DNA of 44,349 bases from JACDDK01 sp041747155 (GCA_041747155.1 JBGTFQ010000046.1:1-44349), one strand, 5' to 3'; positions 23,778 through 32,902 are shown, numbered from the stretch's first letter. Program-made: numbers and translations. The notes: generated by a model not told the origin, from the letters alone.

Positions 23778-25113
23778 CGGATTTTCCTTTCCTCTCAGTT
23801 ACACGCCCGATTAATGAGCAGACCGCAGCCGCAGCTATCAGAGGAGCTATCAATAGCAGCGCGTTAGCAATTCCAACTGTCACTCCTCCCTTGACCATCC
23901 TAAAGGTACTCCCAGCCAATACGGCGTTTAGCAAAGTCCAATTTCGCCGACCAGCGTTCTCGATCCAAGTCAGCACTCCTCCTACGACGAAGTAGTAGAA
24001 GAAGCTCCAACCGTACCGCATTGTGTAGTTGGCCTCGCCCATAACACCCATGGATTGCGTACTCAGAGCACCGGGGACGCGAGCCTGAGTGAACACGTAG
24101 TTAGGACTCGCTGGTACACCCAAGACGCTCTCCAATCTCCCCGGCAAAAATGGGGAGATTGCCAGCCATAGCGTGGCTGGCCTGAACTGGCCGCCAACGG
24201 TGTTCTCGCGAACAGCGATGACGTATCCAACTCCCATGGAAAGGTCTTTAGAGACCGCTGTTAGGAGACCATAGTCTGCTTGTCCCCTGAACAATTGATA
24301 CACAGCAAAAAATACAGCTATCGAGATGCCCGCCAGTAAAAGATTTCTTTCCTTTGGAAGCTGCCCTGCCTTCTCGTCTATATATGCCGCAGCAAGCAGG
24401 CAGATCAAGAAATCCGTGCGGGATCCCGTAAGAAGCATTGGGAAAAGCAACAAGACCAGCCCGCCATACCGCTGCCAAGCTGGCCGTTGAGAGTTGCGTA
24501 CGTACCATAGCAGCGCTCCTACATAGGCGAAGTACACTATCAGTACCGCCCATCCTCTTCCTGCTGCCCTCTCGTACTTCTCCCCTAAGCTATCGAAGAG
24601 AGTTGCGAAACCGCCACTGGCGAGGATCAGGTAGAGAAGCGCCAGCACCCCCAAAGCGTAGAATATAGCCCAGAGCCATGCTGGCGAGGGAACAGAGACT
24701 GGCTGCGCGAGTTCGCTCGTAGCACGCCGCGAGCCAAATCCACTTACGACGAGGAATCCCAAGTAGGCGCTAGCCAAAAGGAGTAATTGCTCCCGCGCAA
24801 GCAGAAACATGTCCTGAGGGGTGATCTCGATGAAGTACGCTCCAAAGGTCAGGGTTCCGTTCATACGAGTCGTCATCCATATCAACCCAACCAGCGTCGT
24901 TACAAGCGCAAGACCACAGAAAAGGAAGACAGGATGGAAGTACCCTTCCACACGCAAGGCCCATCCCATTAAACCCGCAGCCAAAAGGACCACGACAAAA
25001 GAAGCCTGCCAGATATCGAACGCGCTGGCGATCATTAGCAGAGCCCAAGAACTCATCAGACCTGCGAGAGCAATCAAGATTCGGCTGCTTACCTTACGGG
25101 TCACGGTAGTCAT
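23761..25113 (-). CDS. Wzy-like oligosaccharide repeat-unit polymerase
   Basis: A 450-residue protein with about eleven membrane helices, a long central loop and LLTGSRTDFLICLL, a motif common among O-antigen polymerases. Such proteins join lipid-linked repeat units on the outer face of the membrane. Sequence conservation in this family is poor, so the call depends on topology and on its place directly after a Wzx-like flippase, with ATGA overlap. The low-GC composition shared with its neighbours fits a serotype-specific block. Confidence 0.78.
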   Translation of the reverse strand: MTTVTRKVSSRILIALAGLMSSWALLMIASAFDIWQASFVVVLLAAGLMGWALRVEGYFHPVFLFCGLALVTTLVGLIWMTTRMNGTLTFGAYFIEITPQDMFLLAREQLLLLASAYLGFLVVSGFGSRRATSELAQPVSVPSPAWLWAIFYALGVLALLYLILASGGFATLFDSLGEKYERAAGRGWAVLIVYFAYVGALLWYVRNSQRPAWQRYGGLVLLLFPMLLTGSRTDFLICLLAAAYIDEKAGQLPKERNLLLAGISIAVFFAVYQLFRGQADYGLLTAVSKDLSMGVGYVIAVRENTVGGQFRPATLWLAISPFLPGRLESVLGVPASPNYVFTQARVPGALSTQSMGVMGEANYTMRYGWSFFYYFVVGGVLTWIENAGRRNWTLLNAVLAGSTFRMVKGGVTVGIANALLLIAPLIAAAAVCSLIGRVTERKGKSDASED

Positions 25114-26381
25114 TCGCTACTAGCTTTATAGGTGGCAACCTTCGACACGAGCAGTAGAAGCCATAGATTGTAGAGCGCGATGGAGGCGGAGGTAGCAATG
25201 GCTGCACCCAAAGCTCCCCAGATAGTCACTGCAACCAAGTTACCCACCAGGCTTGCTGCAGCCGATATACCAGTTGCTTTGGCAAACTCTCTCTCCCGTC
25301 CGGTCATAACCAATGCCGAACCCACAAGGCCGGTAGCAGCGTTTACGAATTGGCCGAGAGCGAGTATCCGCAATAGGTTGGCCCCCTCGACAAACTCGTC
25401 TCCGAACATACCCAACAAAAACTCTGGAAAGACGATCATTACCCCTAGGAGCGGCAGCGCGCCGAGTGTGGACCACAGCATCGCCCAGCGCATAATCGAG
25501 TGAAATTGGTCTGGTCGTCCGCCGTAGTGAGCAGAAGCCAACATAGGTGATCCAATAGTATTTACCGCCGTCATGACAAAAGTAATGAGTATAGCTATAC
25601 GGCTCGCGGCACTATAAAGTCCGATAGTTTTGTCTTCCAGCACAGAACCAAGCACCAGTATGTCCATGCGTCCGAGTATTGTCTGGCTGAAACCGATAAA
25701 GACCATAGGTAAAGCCGTAACCATCCAGAAGCGAGTATCGAAAACCGGCTTGGTTGTGCGTGTTTCTCTGGACATACTTCGTGTGAGCAGTGTGTTGCCG
25801 AGCAGAAAAGCGAGCAGTGCGACACCGGCGTATAGAAACAGGGCGCCGGAGGACGTATTCACATAGAACAGATAAGTTCCCGCCAACATCGACAGCGGTA
25901 GAAAGATCTCCTCCGGGAAGATGCTGGATTTCGTCCTGCGTAGCCCCTGCAATGTTCTTCGTCGCAACCCGACAAACGACAGTAAAGGAAGCAGAAGAGC
26001 GGAGAAGCGTAGGCCAACGACCAAGTTCTCTGGCAATGAGGGCCAAAACGACACACCTAGAAGTAAGCATGAGCTCGTTATGGAAGAGAGCAGGGTAACC
26101 TGATAGCCTCGTGCGACTACCCCTCGGAGCAATCCCCAGCTTCGTTGCTCGGTGTATTGAGCTGCAAAGCGCATCAGAGCCATCGGCCATCCCAGCGGAA
26201 CTATTACTGCCAGTACGCTTGTCAATGCCAGCACGTAGCTGAAAGTGCCATATCCTTGTGGACCAATAGAACGTCCCAAGACGGTATGCATGGCAAACAA
26301 AGAAACCACGCCCACGCTTCTTAGCGCGAAAGCCTCAAGCGTGCCACGTCGGAGATTCGACGTAGAATCCTGTCCTATCAT
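25110..26381 (-). CDS. Wzx-like polysaccharide flippase
   Basis: A 423-residue protein with about twelve membrane helices, of the MATE/polysaccharide transport superfamily. GRSIGPQGYGTFSYVLALTS near the N-terminus and LGSVLEDKTIGLYSAASRI in the second half are characteristic of Wzx/RfbX flippases. These move undecaprenyl-pyrophosphate-linked repeat units across the membrane. It overlaps the Wzy-like gene by 4 bases (ATGA). It follows a methyltransferase gene after 40 bases and is probably in the same transcript. Confidence 0.9.
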   Translation of the reverse strand: MIGQDSTSNLRRGTLEAFALRSVGVVSLFAMHTVLGRSIGPQGYGTFSYVLALTSVLAVIVPLGWPMALMRFAAQYTEQRSWGLLRGVVARGYQVTLLSSITSSCLLLGVSFWPSLPENLVVGLRFSALLLPLLSFVGLRRRTLQGLRRTKSSIFPEEIFLPLSMLAGTYLFYVNTSSGALFLYAGVALLAFLLGNTLLTRSMSRETRTTKPVFDTRFWMVTALPMVFIGFSQTILGRMDILVLGSVLEDKTIGLYSAASRIAILITFVMTAVNTIGSPMLASAHYGGRPDQFHSIMRWAMLWSTLGALPLLGVMIVFPEFLLGMFGDEFVEGANLLRILALGQFVNAATGLVGSALVMTGREREFAKATGISAAASLVGNLVAVTIWGALGAAIATSASIALYNLWLLLLVSKVATYKASSE

Positions 26382-26421
26382 GGGATGCGATGGGAGGCGT
26401 ACTCAAGGTGCATCATGAATG

Positions 26422-27141
26422 TCACTTGCGGGCCACACAGTAAATCAATGGCTCGGTCTCCTGGATCTTCATTCTCATGGAGGCAGCTACTTGCTTGACA
26501 ATCCATCCGGCTACAGGACTGGCGATCTGAAGTGGAAAGTTCCTCAGAGTGGTCTCAAATCGCACTGTTCTTATGTTTACCGATTTGACTTCGAAACCGC
26601 TCATGATGAGCGCCTGTCTCAAACTGTTGACGGTGAAGGGAATTTGGTGTGTGAAGTCACGAGCGAATAGGCCGAAATTAAACGGGTTTTCCATATTGCC
26701 CGTCTGCGCCAAGAACGCCCCGCCCGGCTTGAGAAGACGACGAATCTCGGCCAGGGATTCCATCAAGTATGGTTTCTCCAAGTGCTCGATTACATTGAGC
26801 ATTATCACCGTATCGACGCTCGAAGATTCTTGAAGCTTCAGGTACTCGCGCATGTCCGCGCAATCGACCTGAGCTGTGATCGTCTGATTCTCAAGCATCT
26901 CTCGTGCTTCTTGTATAGCAACCTCATCCGAGTCAACGCCAAAGACATCTCCGTAGCCGTTTTCTAGGAGCCACTCAATCGCTATCCCTTCGCTGCACCC
27001 GAGGTCCAGGATGCGTGCGCCACGATCATGCGGCAGAAACTCCGAATAATTATGATTGTAGAGACGTTTTGCTCGCTCACGCGAAGCAGCGGTTATTCTC
27101 CAGCGGTTCGTAGCCTCGTATGTGGACAATCTCTCTGGCAA
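26422..27141 (-). CDS. SAM-dependent class I methyltransferase
   Basis: A 239-residue methyltransferase: SAM motif I ARILDLGCSEG (residues 42-52), VFGVDSDEVAI, DTVIMLNVIEHLEKP and LLKPGGAFLAQTGN. The target, probably a sugar or lipid-linked intermediate, is unknown. It starts with TTG at 27141, preceded by GGAAGGA about 9 bases upstream, and is the first gene of the run down to the acyltransferase. A divergent gene starts 134 bases away. Confidence 0.85.
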   Translation of the reverse strand: MPERLSTYEATNRWRITAASRERAKRLYNHNYSEFLPHDRGARILDLGCSEGIAIEWLLENGYGDVFGVDSDEVAIQEAREMLENQTITAQVDCADMREYLKLQESSSVDTVIMLNVIEHLEKPYLMESLAEIRRLLKPGGAFLAQTGNMENPFNFGLFARDFTHQIPFTVNSLRQALIMSGFEVKSVNIRTVRFETTLRNFPLQIASPVAGWIVKQVAASMRMKIQETEPLIYCVARK

Positions 27142-27275
27142 ACCCTCATCCTTCCAATGCCTCTAGCCTCGTAAAACCTCAGCTCCAGCCACTAGTGCGC
27201 TAGGTAGGTTGCTATTCTACGCTACTAGATCATGCAAATGACAATATTTCAGATAACATACCTGGGAAATTCTAC

Positions 27276-28253
27276 ATGGGTCAGACGGTGAGAATAGTGT
27301 TTCAGAGGTTGAGAAAATTGAGTTCTGTAAGCGAGTTTATTCAAACTGTCAAGGCTGTGTTCTGGCGGCTGCTCAAGAAGGCTGGCGCTGTGCCGTCCGA
27401 CGACAGCTTGGAAGATCAATCCCGAGACCGCATTGCTCATTTTGATGAGCACCCGTCGTGCGCCATATGTTCAGGACAGTCTGTTGCAGAGAAGTTGATA
27501 GCAAAAGACGGCAATCGCATTGTCGAATGCACCGAGTGTGGTCTCTGGTTTACCTCTCCGAGGATAAGCGAGTCAACGTGGACAGACTACTTGAAGTCCA
27601 CAACCGAGCGCTCAAGGGAATTCACCGAAAATAGGCTACGGTACGGTGTAGCTCTTTCTTCTAACGTCAAATATACCCTACCGGATTGGTACGAGAACAG
27701 GATAGCCAAAGAAAACGTGATCATAGACCAAGTGGAGAAACATCTAGGCAAGAAAGTAGAAAGTCTGCACGATGTGGGTTGTGGTGTAGGTTACTTACTT
27801 TCAGCGGCGCAAGAAAGGGGGATCGAAGCCAGCGGCAACGATCTCAACGCCTATGCCTGCCAGGTCATGCGCGAGAAGCAAGGTCTCACTGTGTTTAACG
27901 ATAGCTTGACTGATTTGGACCTGTCTCTCGAATCACTGGACGCGGTGATCATGCACGATTACATCGAACACACCTATCATCCACTCGAAGACTTGCGGAC
28001 CGCGCACGGATTCTTGAGTCCTGGCGGCATCGTCCACATCACCACTTTTCATGTGGACTGCCGCACGTTCGATAGGCTGGGTAAAGACTGGAACATGCTT
28101 TTCTGGAATCATACGTACCATTTTTCGACGAAGACGCTGTCAAAGATGGTGACGGAGGCTGGCTTCACCGACCTTGACGTAACAACGAGCTACGAAACAG
28201 ACCTGATTGCCATGACGGCCCGGAAGCCACTTGCACCGGTCAAGACCACTTGA
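27276..28253 (+). CDS. Zinc-ribbon SAM-dependent methyltransferase
   Basis: A 325-residue protein with an N-terminal basic helix, a four-cysteine ribbon (Cys62, Cys65, Cys85, Cys88; CAIC...CTEC) followed by GLWFTSPR, and a methyltransferase domain with HDVGCGVGYLL (residues 165-175) and HDYIEHTYHPLEDL. This ribbon plus methyltransferase layout is common in enzymes methylating sugar units of surface glycans and secondary metabolites. It is the only plus-strand gene in this stretch and its last 14 bases overlap the end of the second sqdB-like gene. Confidence 0.85.
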   Translation: MGQTVRIVFQRLRKLSSVSEFIQTVKAVFWRLLKKAGAVPSDDSLEDQSRDRIAHFDEHPSCAICSGQSVAEKLIAKDGNRIVECTECGLWFTSPRISESTWTDYLKSTTERSREFTENRLRYGVALSSNVKYTLPDWYENRIAKENVIIDQVEKHLGKKVESLHDVGCGVGYLLSAAQERGIEASGNDLNAYACQVMREKQGLTVFNDSLTDLDLSLESLDAVIMHDYIEHTYHPLEDLRTAHGFLSPGGIVHITTFHVDCRTFDRLGKDWNMLFWNHTYHFSTKTLSKMVTEAGFTDLDVTTSYETDLIAMTARKPLAPVKTT

Positions 28254-29388
28254 CCCGAGGCAGAATCTTACGCTCGTCTATGCGCTCTCTGTAGCTGATG
28301 ACTTTCTCTAGCATTTCGGTCAATACTTCGTCGGACATGTAGTGAGGCTTTAGTCCTAACTCCATAAGACCTGAATGGCTGGGGTTGTAGTAGTGGTCTT
28401 CGACCTCCTTGCGCGGGTTGTCTATGGACTCAATCTTTACATTGAGTTCCAGTTCGTCACCAACCCGCTTTACTTTCTCGGCCAGTTCGTTCACAGAGAA
28501 CGTTTCGGTAAACTGATTGAGGATACGCAGATTCCCTCTCTCTACCGGGTTGTTCATCGCGAGTTCGACGCATTGCAGAGTGTCTCTGAGGTTGAGATAG
28601 CCTCTGATCTGTCCGCCCTTACCGTATACGGTGAGCGGCACACCGGCCACTGCTTGAACCAAAAATCGGTTTACTACCGTACCGAAGATGTCGTCGTAGT
28701 GGAAATTGGGCTGTAGGCGTTCGTCCTGATCGGCTTCATCCGTTGATAGTCCGTACACGGGTCCCTGCATGAGGTCGGTGACTCTCAGGCCGTAGGTGCG
28801 GGCATAGAACCAAAGAAGGTCGGTGTCGAGAACCTTGGTAGTGTGATAGAGACTGCCAGCTTGACGCGGATATAGGAAGGTGTGGCTGCGGCCCTTGTGC
28901 TGGACTTCCAGCCAGCCCTCTTCTATGTCTATGTTGGGAGTGCCATACTCGCCCATAGTGCCTAGCTTTATGATGTGACAGTCGGGAGCGTGCTCCATGA
29001 CAGCCCAGATCACGTTGAAAGTCACCGTGAGGTTGTTGTTCAGCGTAAGGTGAGCGGCATCGTAGTCGATCATCGAGTAAGGAGCCGACGGTTGCTCGGC
29101 ATAGTGGATCACCGCCTCCGGCTTAAACTCCGCAAAGATTCCCGACAAGAAACGGTAGTCTCGGCAATCCCCGATAGATACCTTGACGGCCTCGCCCGAG
29201 ATACCCTTCCAGACAGATGCTCTGTCATGTAGGTTGGGGCTCGGCATAAGAGCTTCGGAAGAGGTCTGCTGGGCGATATTGCGTCGCAGGTAGTTGTCCA
29301 CCGTCCAGACTTCATGACCCTTTTCCGAGAGGGCCATGGCCGTCGGCCAGCCCAGATATCCGTCTCCTCCGAGAATCAGAACGCGCAC
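28240..29388 (-). CDS. SqdB/SQD1-family nucleotide-sugar enzyme (copy 2)
   Basis: A 382-residue paralogue of the 18848-20023 protein. It has GGDGYLGWPTAMAL, AEQPSAPYSMIDYD, GTMGEYGTPNIDIEEG (143-158), YHTTKVLDTD (181-190), GPVYGLSTDEAD and YGKGGQIRGYLNLRDTL. Thr144, Glu147, Tyr181 and Lys185 are kept at the same numbers as copy 1. It differs in the helix after Tyr (TTKVLDTDLL instead of LSKVHDSHNI of plant SQD1), so it may use another sugar or nucleophile. GTG at 29388, 8 bases after GAAGGAGG, is the start. Its gene follows the FlaA1-like dehydratase after 1 base, so the two should act together. Confidence 0.85.
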   Translation of the reverse strand: MRVLILGGDGYLGWPTAMALSEKGHEVWTVDNYLRRNIAQQTSSEALMPSPNLHDRASVWKGISGEAVKVSIGDCRDYRFLSGIFAEFKPEAVIHYAEQPSAPYSMIDYDAAHLTLNNNLTVTFNVIWAVMEHAPDCHIIKLGTMGEYGTPNIDIEEGWLEVQHKGRSHTFLYPRQAGSLYHTTKVLDTDLLWFYARTYGLRVTDLMQGPVYGLSTDEADQDERLQPNFHYDDIFGTVVNRFLVQAVAGVPLTVYGKGGQIRGYLNLRDTLQCVELAMNNPVERGNLRILNQFTETFSVNELAEKVKRVGDELELNVKIESIDNPRKEVEDHYYNPSHSGLMELGLKPHYMSDEVLTEMLEKVISYRERIDERKILPRVKWS

Positions 29389-29389
29389 A

Positions 29390-30430
29390 CTACTCACCTC
29401 CTTCTAGAAGCTGATGCTTGACCAGATAGGCTCGCAATTCTTTTGGGTCCATCGGCTTCTCCACCGACGACTTGTAAGGAACCTCTACACCAACTTCTTT
29501 TTGCCCCGCAGCGGCCAGATAATCGTTCTCGCCTGGCACGGGTCCAAACGCGGGTAGGACTACGAAGTAGTTATCGAGTTCGATCGTGCGCCGGGTCTCT
29601 TCCTCGTTAAGGAGTTCCTCGTGCAGCTTCTCGCCAGCCTTTACACCTATCGTCTTTGTTTGGACATCGGATGGGTTCAGACCATTGCGGGGAGCCAATT
29701 CTTCGACCATTACCTCTGCTAGATCCGCTATGCGGGTAACGGGCATCTTGGTTACGAAAACCTCGCCGCCGCGAGCGATAAACACGGACTCCATTACCAA
29801 CCGCACAGCCTCCTCCAACGTCATCACAAAGCGCGTCATGCGAGGATCCGTAAGGGTAACCGGCCCACCATACGAGATTTGACGCTTAAAGATAGGTACG
29901 ACCGACCCACTGCTACCGAGGACATTGCCAAACCGGGTCGAAGCGAGTATGGGACCGCCGCTCCTACGCATAGCGTTTGCGGCAGACATCAGACGCTCGC
30001 TCATAAGTTTTGAGGTTCCCATGACGTTCGTCGGGTTGACCGCCTTATCAGAGGAAGTATGAAGGACGCGCTCCACGTCGTTCTCCCATGCCGCGTCTAT
30101 AACATTTTGAGTGCCGAGTACGTTCGTCTGGATCACGTCCCGAGGCGACTCCTCTCCAAGCACTACATGCTTGAGAGCCGCAGCGTGAACGACAACCTCC
30201 ATTCCGTACATTCTGCGGATGAGGCTATCTCTGTCTCGGATATCTCCCACGTAGAAGCGCACCTGCGGCCTCGCCAGATATTCCTGGGTCAAAAGGAAAA
30301 TACCGCTCTCGTCATTGTCTATCCCGACTACCTCGTCAACACCTCGCTGGACGAGTTGTCGCAGCAACTCGCGGCCAACTGTGCCGCAAACGCCTGTAAC
30401 AAGGACACGTTTTCCCTTCCACAGATCCAT
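29390..30430 (-). CDS. FlaA1/PglF-like nucleotide-sugar 4,6-dehydratase (short form)
   Basis: About 346 residues from the ATG at 30430 (an in-frame GTG at 30463 is possible). It contains RVLVTGVCGTVG (residues 8-19), HAAALKHVVLGEESP, SSDKAVNPTNVMGTSK, with Met in place of the SDR Tyr, and VKAGEKLHEELLNEEET. It is soluble, lacking the membrane domain of the WbpM-like protein. Expected reaction: UDP-GlcNAc (or a similar sugar) to a 4-keto-6-deoxy product. Partnered with the second SqdB-like gene. This is the third 4,6-dehydratase in the window. Confidence 0.88.
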   Translation of the reverse strand: MDLWKGKRVLVTGVCGTVGRELLRQLVQRGVDEVVGIDNDESGIFLLTQEYLARPQVRFYVGDIRDRDSLIRRMYGMEVVVHAAALKHVVLGEESPRDVIQTNVLGTQNVIDAAWENDVERVLHTSSDKAVNPTNVMGTSKLMSERLMSAANAMRRSGGPILASTRFGNVLGSSGSVVPIFKRQISYGGPVTLTDPRMTRFVMTLEEAVRLVMESVFIARGGEVFVTKMPVTRIADLAEVMVEELAPRNGLNPSDVQTKTIGVKAGEKLHEELLNEEETRRTIELDNYFVVLPAFGPVPGENDYLAAAGQKEVGVEVPYKSSVEKPMDPKELRAYLVKHQLLEGGE

Positions 30431-30463
30431 AGTGGATTCCGTGTTCAACAATTTAGTTTTCAC

Positions 30464-30741
30464 GCCACAAATTTAGCATCGCTGCATCTTAGCAGAACGA
30501 ATGCGGAGTGATTTTCTCGACGCTTACTCTGATGCTGAAACGCCGATCTCGGCCTCTGCAAAGTGGAAACATGTCGATAAGTTCGACTCTGAAGCTGTTC
30601 TGAGAATTCGTGTGGGATTGATTGCGATGATTAGAAGTGTTTCTCCCAAACGGACAGGCCGTAATGTTCTTTGGACTTACGGCTTGTGGTTTCACCGCCG
30701 CAGAGCTTTACGACCATAGCGGATCTATAGAATAAACATCT
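30464..30741. other. Divergent intergenic region with a 10-bp inverted repeat
   Basis: About 280-310 bases between divergent genes. The arms 30655-30664 (CAGGCCGTAA) and 30677-30686 (TTACGGCTTG) pair with one G-T wobble around a 12-base loop. A TATAGA-like box lies near 30726, about 10 bases before the plus-strand ATG. No convincing gene: the one open frame has unlikely composition. The repeat could be an operator or a remnant of an element. Confidence 0.35.
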
Positions 30742-31674
30742 ATGAGAACCTTATCCCCAAACTCTCACAATGAGATGTTCACCATCCTGCTGACTGGAGG
30801 AACCGGATTCTTAGGTAGCCATCTCCGGGCCGCTTTAGACGAGCCTGTGGTGTTACTAGGGCGCGAGAAGCCCGAGCTGCTACAGAACGAAACTTGGAGG
30901 ACCATGGATCTATCCGAACCCGTCGCGCCGGAAAAGCTCGCGGATGGAGAAACACTCTGCCATGTTGCTTACTCCATGCCGGTTGGTCAAGAGAATATCG
31001 CGTACAACAAGCATCTGCTGGAAGCGGTCAACGCCAGTTCTATGCTGCGGAGAGTAGTCTTGGTAAGTTCCGTCTCAGTTTATGGGGAGAATCACTCAAG
31101 AATTGTAGACGAGGAGAGCACTTGCTATCCGGTTGGAGAATACTCGGAGACCAAGCTCGCCTGTGAGACGTTGTGGCGGGACGGTCTTCGAGAGGACTGC
31201 GAGTTAATCGTGGTGCGGCCTACGGAGATTGTCGGGACTGATGGCGAAGGGCTTCTTGTTTTGATCCGGGACGCTACAGATCGCCCAGTACTTGGAATCG
31301 TAAAACGTAGCCTTTTACGCTACCGTCGATTGCGTTATGTTGCTGTGAGCAACGTGGCCGCTGCCATTGGTTTCTGCTTGCGGAAGCCAATGGCATCCTC
31401 AAGAGAGATCTTTCTCGTTTCCGACGACCACTATCCTGAGAACGGTAGCTATGCGACCATGCAGGATTTCGTGAGAAGGCTTTACGGGAAACGTCCGCTA
31501 CCAAGCTTGCCAATGCCCGACTGGATATTGGAACTTCTGGCTAAGATCTCACGTCGTCCTATAGGCGTGAAGCAAACCTTTGATTCCCGCAAGATTCACG
31601 AGGCCGGATTCTCGGACGTTACGTCTCTGGCCGATGAGGTCCGGCGTTTGGTGGCGGCTCGCCAAACGCAATGA
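30742..31674 (+). CDS. NAD-dependent epimerase/dehydratase (extended SDR)
   Basis: A 310-residue SDR with LLTGGTGFLGSHL near the N-terminus, SSVSVYGEN, and an intact YSETK pair (Tyr134, Lys138), then VRPTEIVG. The sugar substrate cannot be told; 4-epimerase and 4-reductase are both possible. The second in-frame ATG at 30775 is equally plausible, since the first 11 residues (MRTLSPNSHNE) precede the fold. It begins a plus-strand run with a GT4 gene 88 bases downstream. Confidence 0.82.
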   Translation: MRTLSPNSHNEMFTILLTGGTGFLGSHLRAALDEPVVLLGREKPELLQNETWRTMDLSEPVAPEKLADGETLCHVAYSMPVGQENIAYNKHLLEAVNASSMLRRVVLVSSVSVYGENHSRIVDEESTCYPVGEYSETKLACETLWRDGLREDCELIVVRPTEIVGTDGEGLLVLIRDATDRPVLGIVKRSLLRYRRLRYVAVSNVAAAIGFCLRKPMASSREIFLVSDDHYPENGSYATMQDFVRRLYGKRPLPSLPMPDWILELLAKISRRPIGVKQTFDSRKIHEAGFSDVTSLADEVRRLVAARQTQ

Positions 31675-31762
31675 GCCGAAGGTTCACATCTGGCGACTGT
31701 CGGTTTGACCAAAGTATCCGGAGGCCCACGGGCAGTAATACCTGCTGCTAGACTTCGTTGTC

Positions 31763-32902
31763 ATGCTTGTGCTCAATGTCAACACTACGATAGACCTTGT
31801 GTCCGGTGGCGGTACCGCCGAGCGCACCTTTCAGATGAGTCGGCATCTGGTAAAGGCGGGAATAAAGTGCGATGTCCTTATACTCGACAAGGGCTTGACG
31901 ACCCCGAGGATAAGAGATCTGGAGGGCGCGAGGATCGTGTCGCTTCCAATCCTGCTTGACCGTTACTATGTTCCCAGGTTCTCGCTCAGGCAACTTCGTA
32001 GTACGGTCGCTAATGCGGATATTATCCACCTCATGGGTCATTGGACTCTCATAAACGCTCTAGTTTATCTACTTGCGCTACGTCTCGGTAAACCTTACGT
32101 AGTCTGTCCGGCTGGCGCGCTACCGATCTACGGTCGCTCCAAATTACTGAAGTATCTCTACAATCGCATTGTGGGCCGAAGGTTGATCAGAGAAGCTGAC
32201 GGTCACGTTGCCATCGCCGTGTCGGAACTCCCGAAGTTCGAGGAGTATGGAGTCCCGGTTCGCGATGTCTCCCTAATACCAAACGGCATCAACGCAGAGG
32301 AATTCCCGGATAGCGATGGCGAGAGTTTCCGCCACGAGTACGGTCTGGGAGATGATCCTTTCATACTTTTTGTCGGGCGGCTCAACCATATAAAGGGACC
32401 GGACCTTCTGCTGCGAGCTTTCTCGGAGGTGAGTGAGTCGTTTCCTCACCATCGTCTGGTATTCGCCGGACCCGACAATGGGATGCTCGCGGGTCTGAGA
32501 CATGCAGCCTCAATGCTGAACATCGAGGATTGCGTCCACTTTCTAGGCTACGTGGGTGGAACGATGAAATCCGAGGCGTACAACGCCGCTGATCTACTCG
32601 TCATACCATCGAGACAAGAGGCAATGTCTATTGTGGCTCTCGAAGCCGGAGCCACGGGGACACCGGTGCTGCTAACGGATCATTGTGGTTTCGATGAAGT
32701 GGAACGGTTCGGTGGCGGGCGAGTGGTCGCAGCTTCCGTCGAAGGGCTCAGAGGCGGTTTGGAAGAGATGCTCGCGGACACAAGCAAGTTGAAGCCGATG
32801 GGAGAAAAACTGCGTTCTCTGGTGCGGGACCAATACACTTGGGATGCCGCTGTTGAGAGATACTTGGATCTCTACAGCAAAATACTCGGCGACAGCGAGT
32901 AA
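31763..32902 (+). CDS. GT4-family glycosyltransferase
   Basis: A 379-residue GT-B enzyme with GGGTAERTFQMSRHLVKAG, VCPAGALPIYG, LIPNGINAEEFP, LFVGRLNHIKGPDLLLRAF and QEAMSIVALEAGATGTPVLLTD (E-x7-E). All are typical of retaining GT4 sugar transferases acting on lipid-linked intermediates in the cytoplasm. Donor unknown. The 168-base gap after it has no recognisable gene. Confidence 0.9.
   Translation: MLVLNVNTTIDLVSGGGTAERTFQMSRHLVKAGIKCDVLILDKGLTTPRIRDLEGARIVSLPILLDRYYVPRFSLRQLRSTVANADIIHLMGHWTLINALVYLLALRLGKPYVVCPAGALPIYGRSKLLKYLYNRIVGRRLIREADGHVAIAVSELPKFEEYGVPVRDVSLIPNGINAEEFPDSDGESFRHEYGLGDDPFILFVGRLNHIKGPDLLLRAFSEVSESFPHHRLVFAGPDNGMLAGLRHAASMLNIEDCVHFLGYVGGTMKSEAYNAADLLVIPSRQEAMSIVALEAGATGTPVLLTDHCGFDEVERFGGGRVVAASVEGLRGGLEEMLADTSKLKPMGEKLRSLVRDQYTWDAAVERYLDLYSKILGDSE

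Noticed and set aside
30501..30719. 72-codon open frame in the divergent gap
   Set aside because: No ribosome binding site, unlikely composition, and it contains the inverted repeat; no family recognised.
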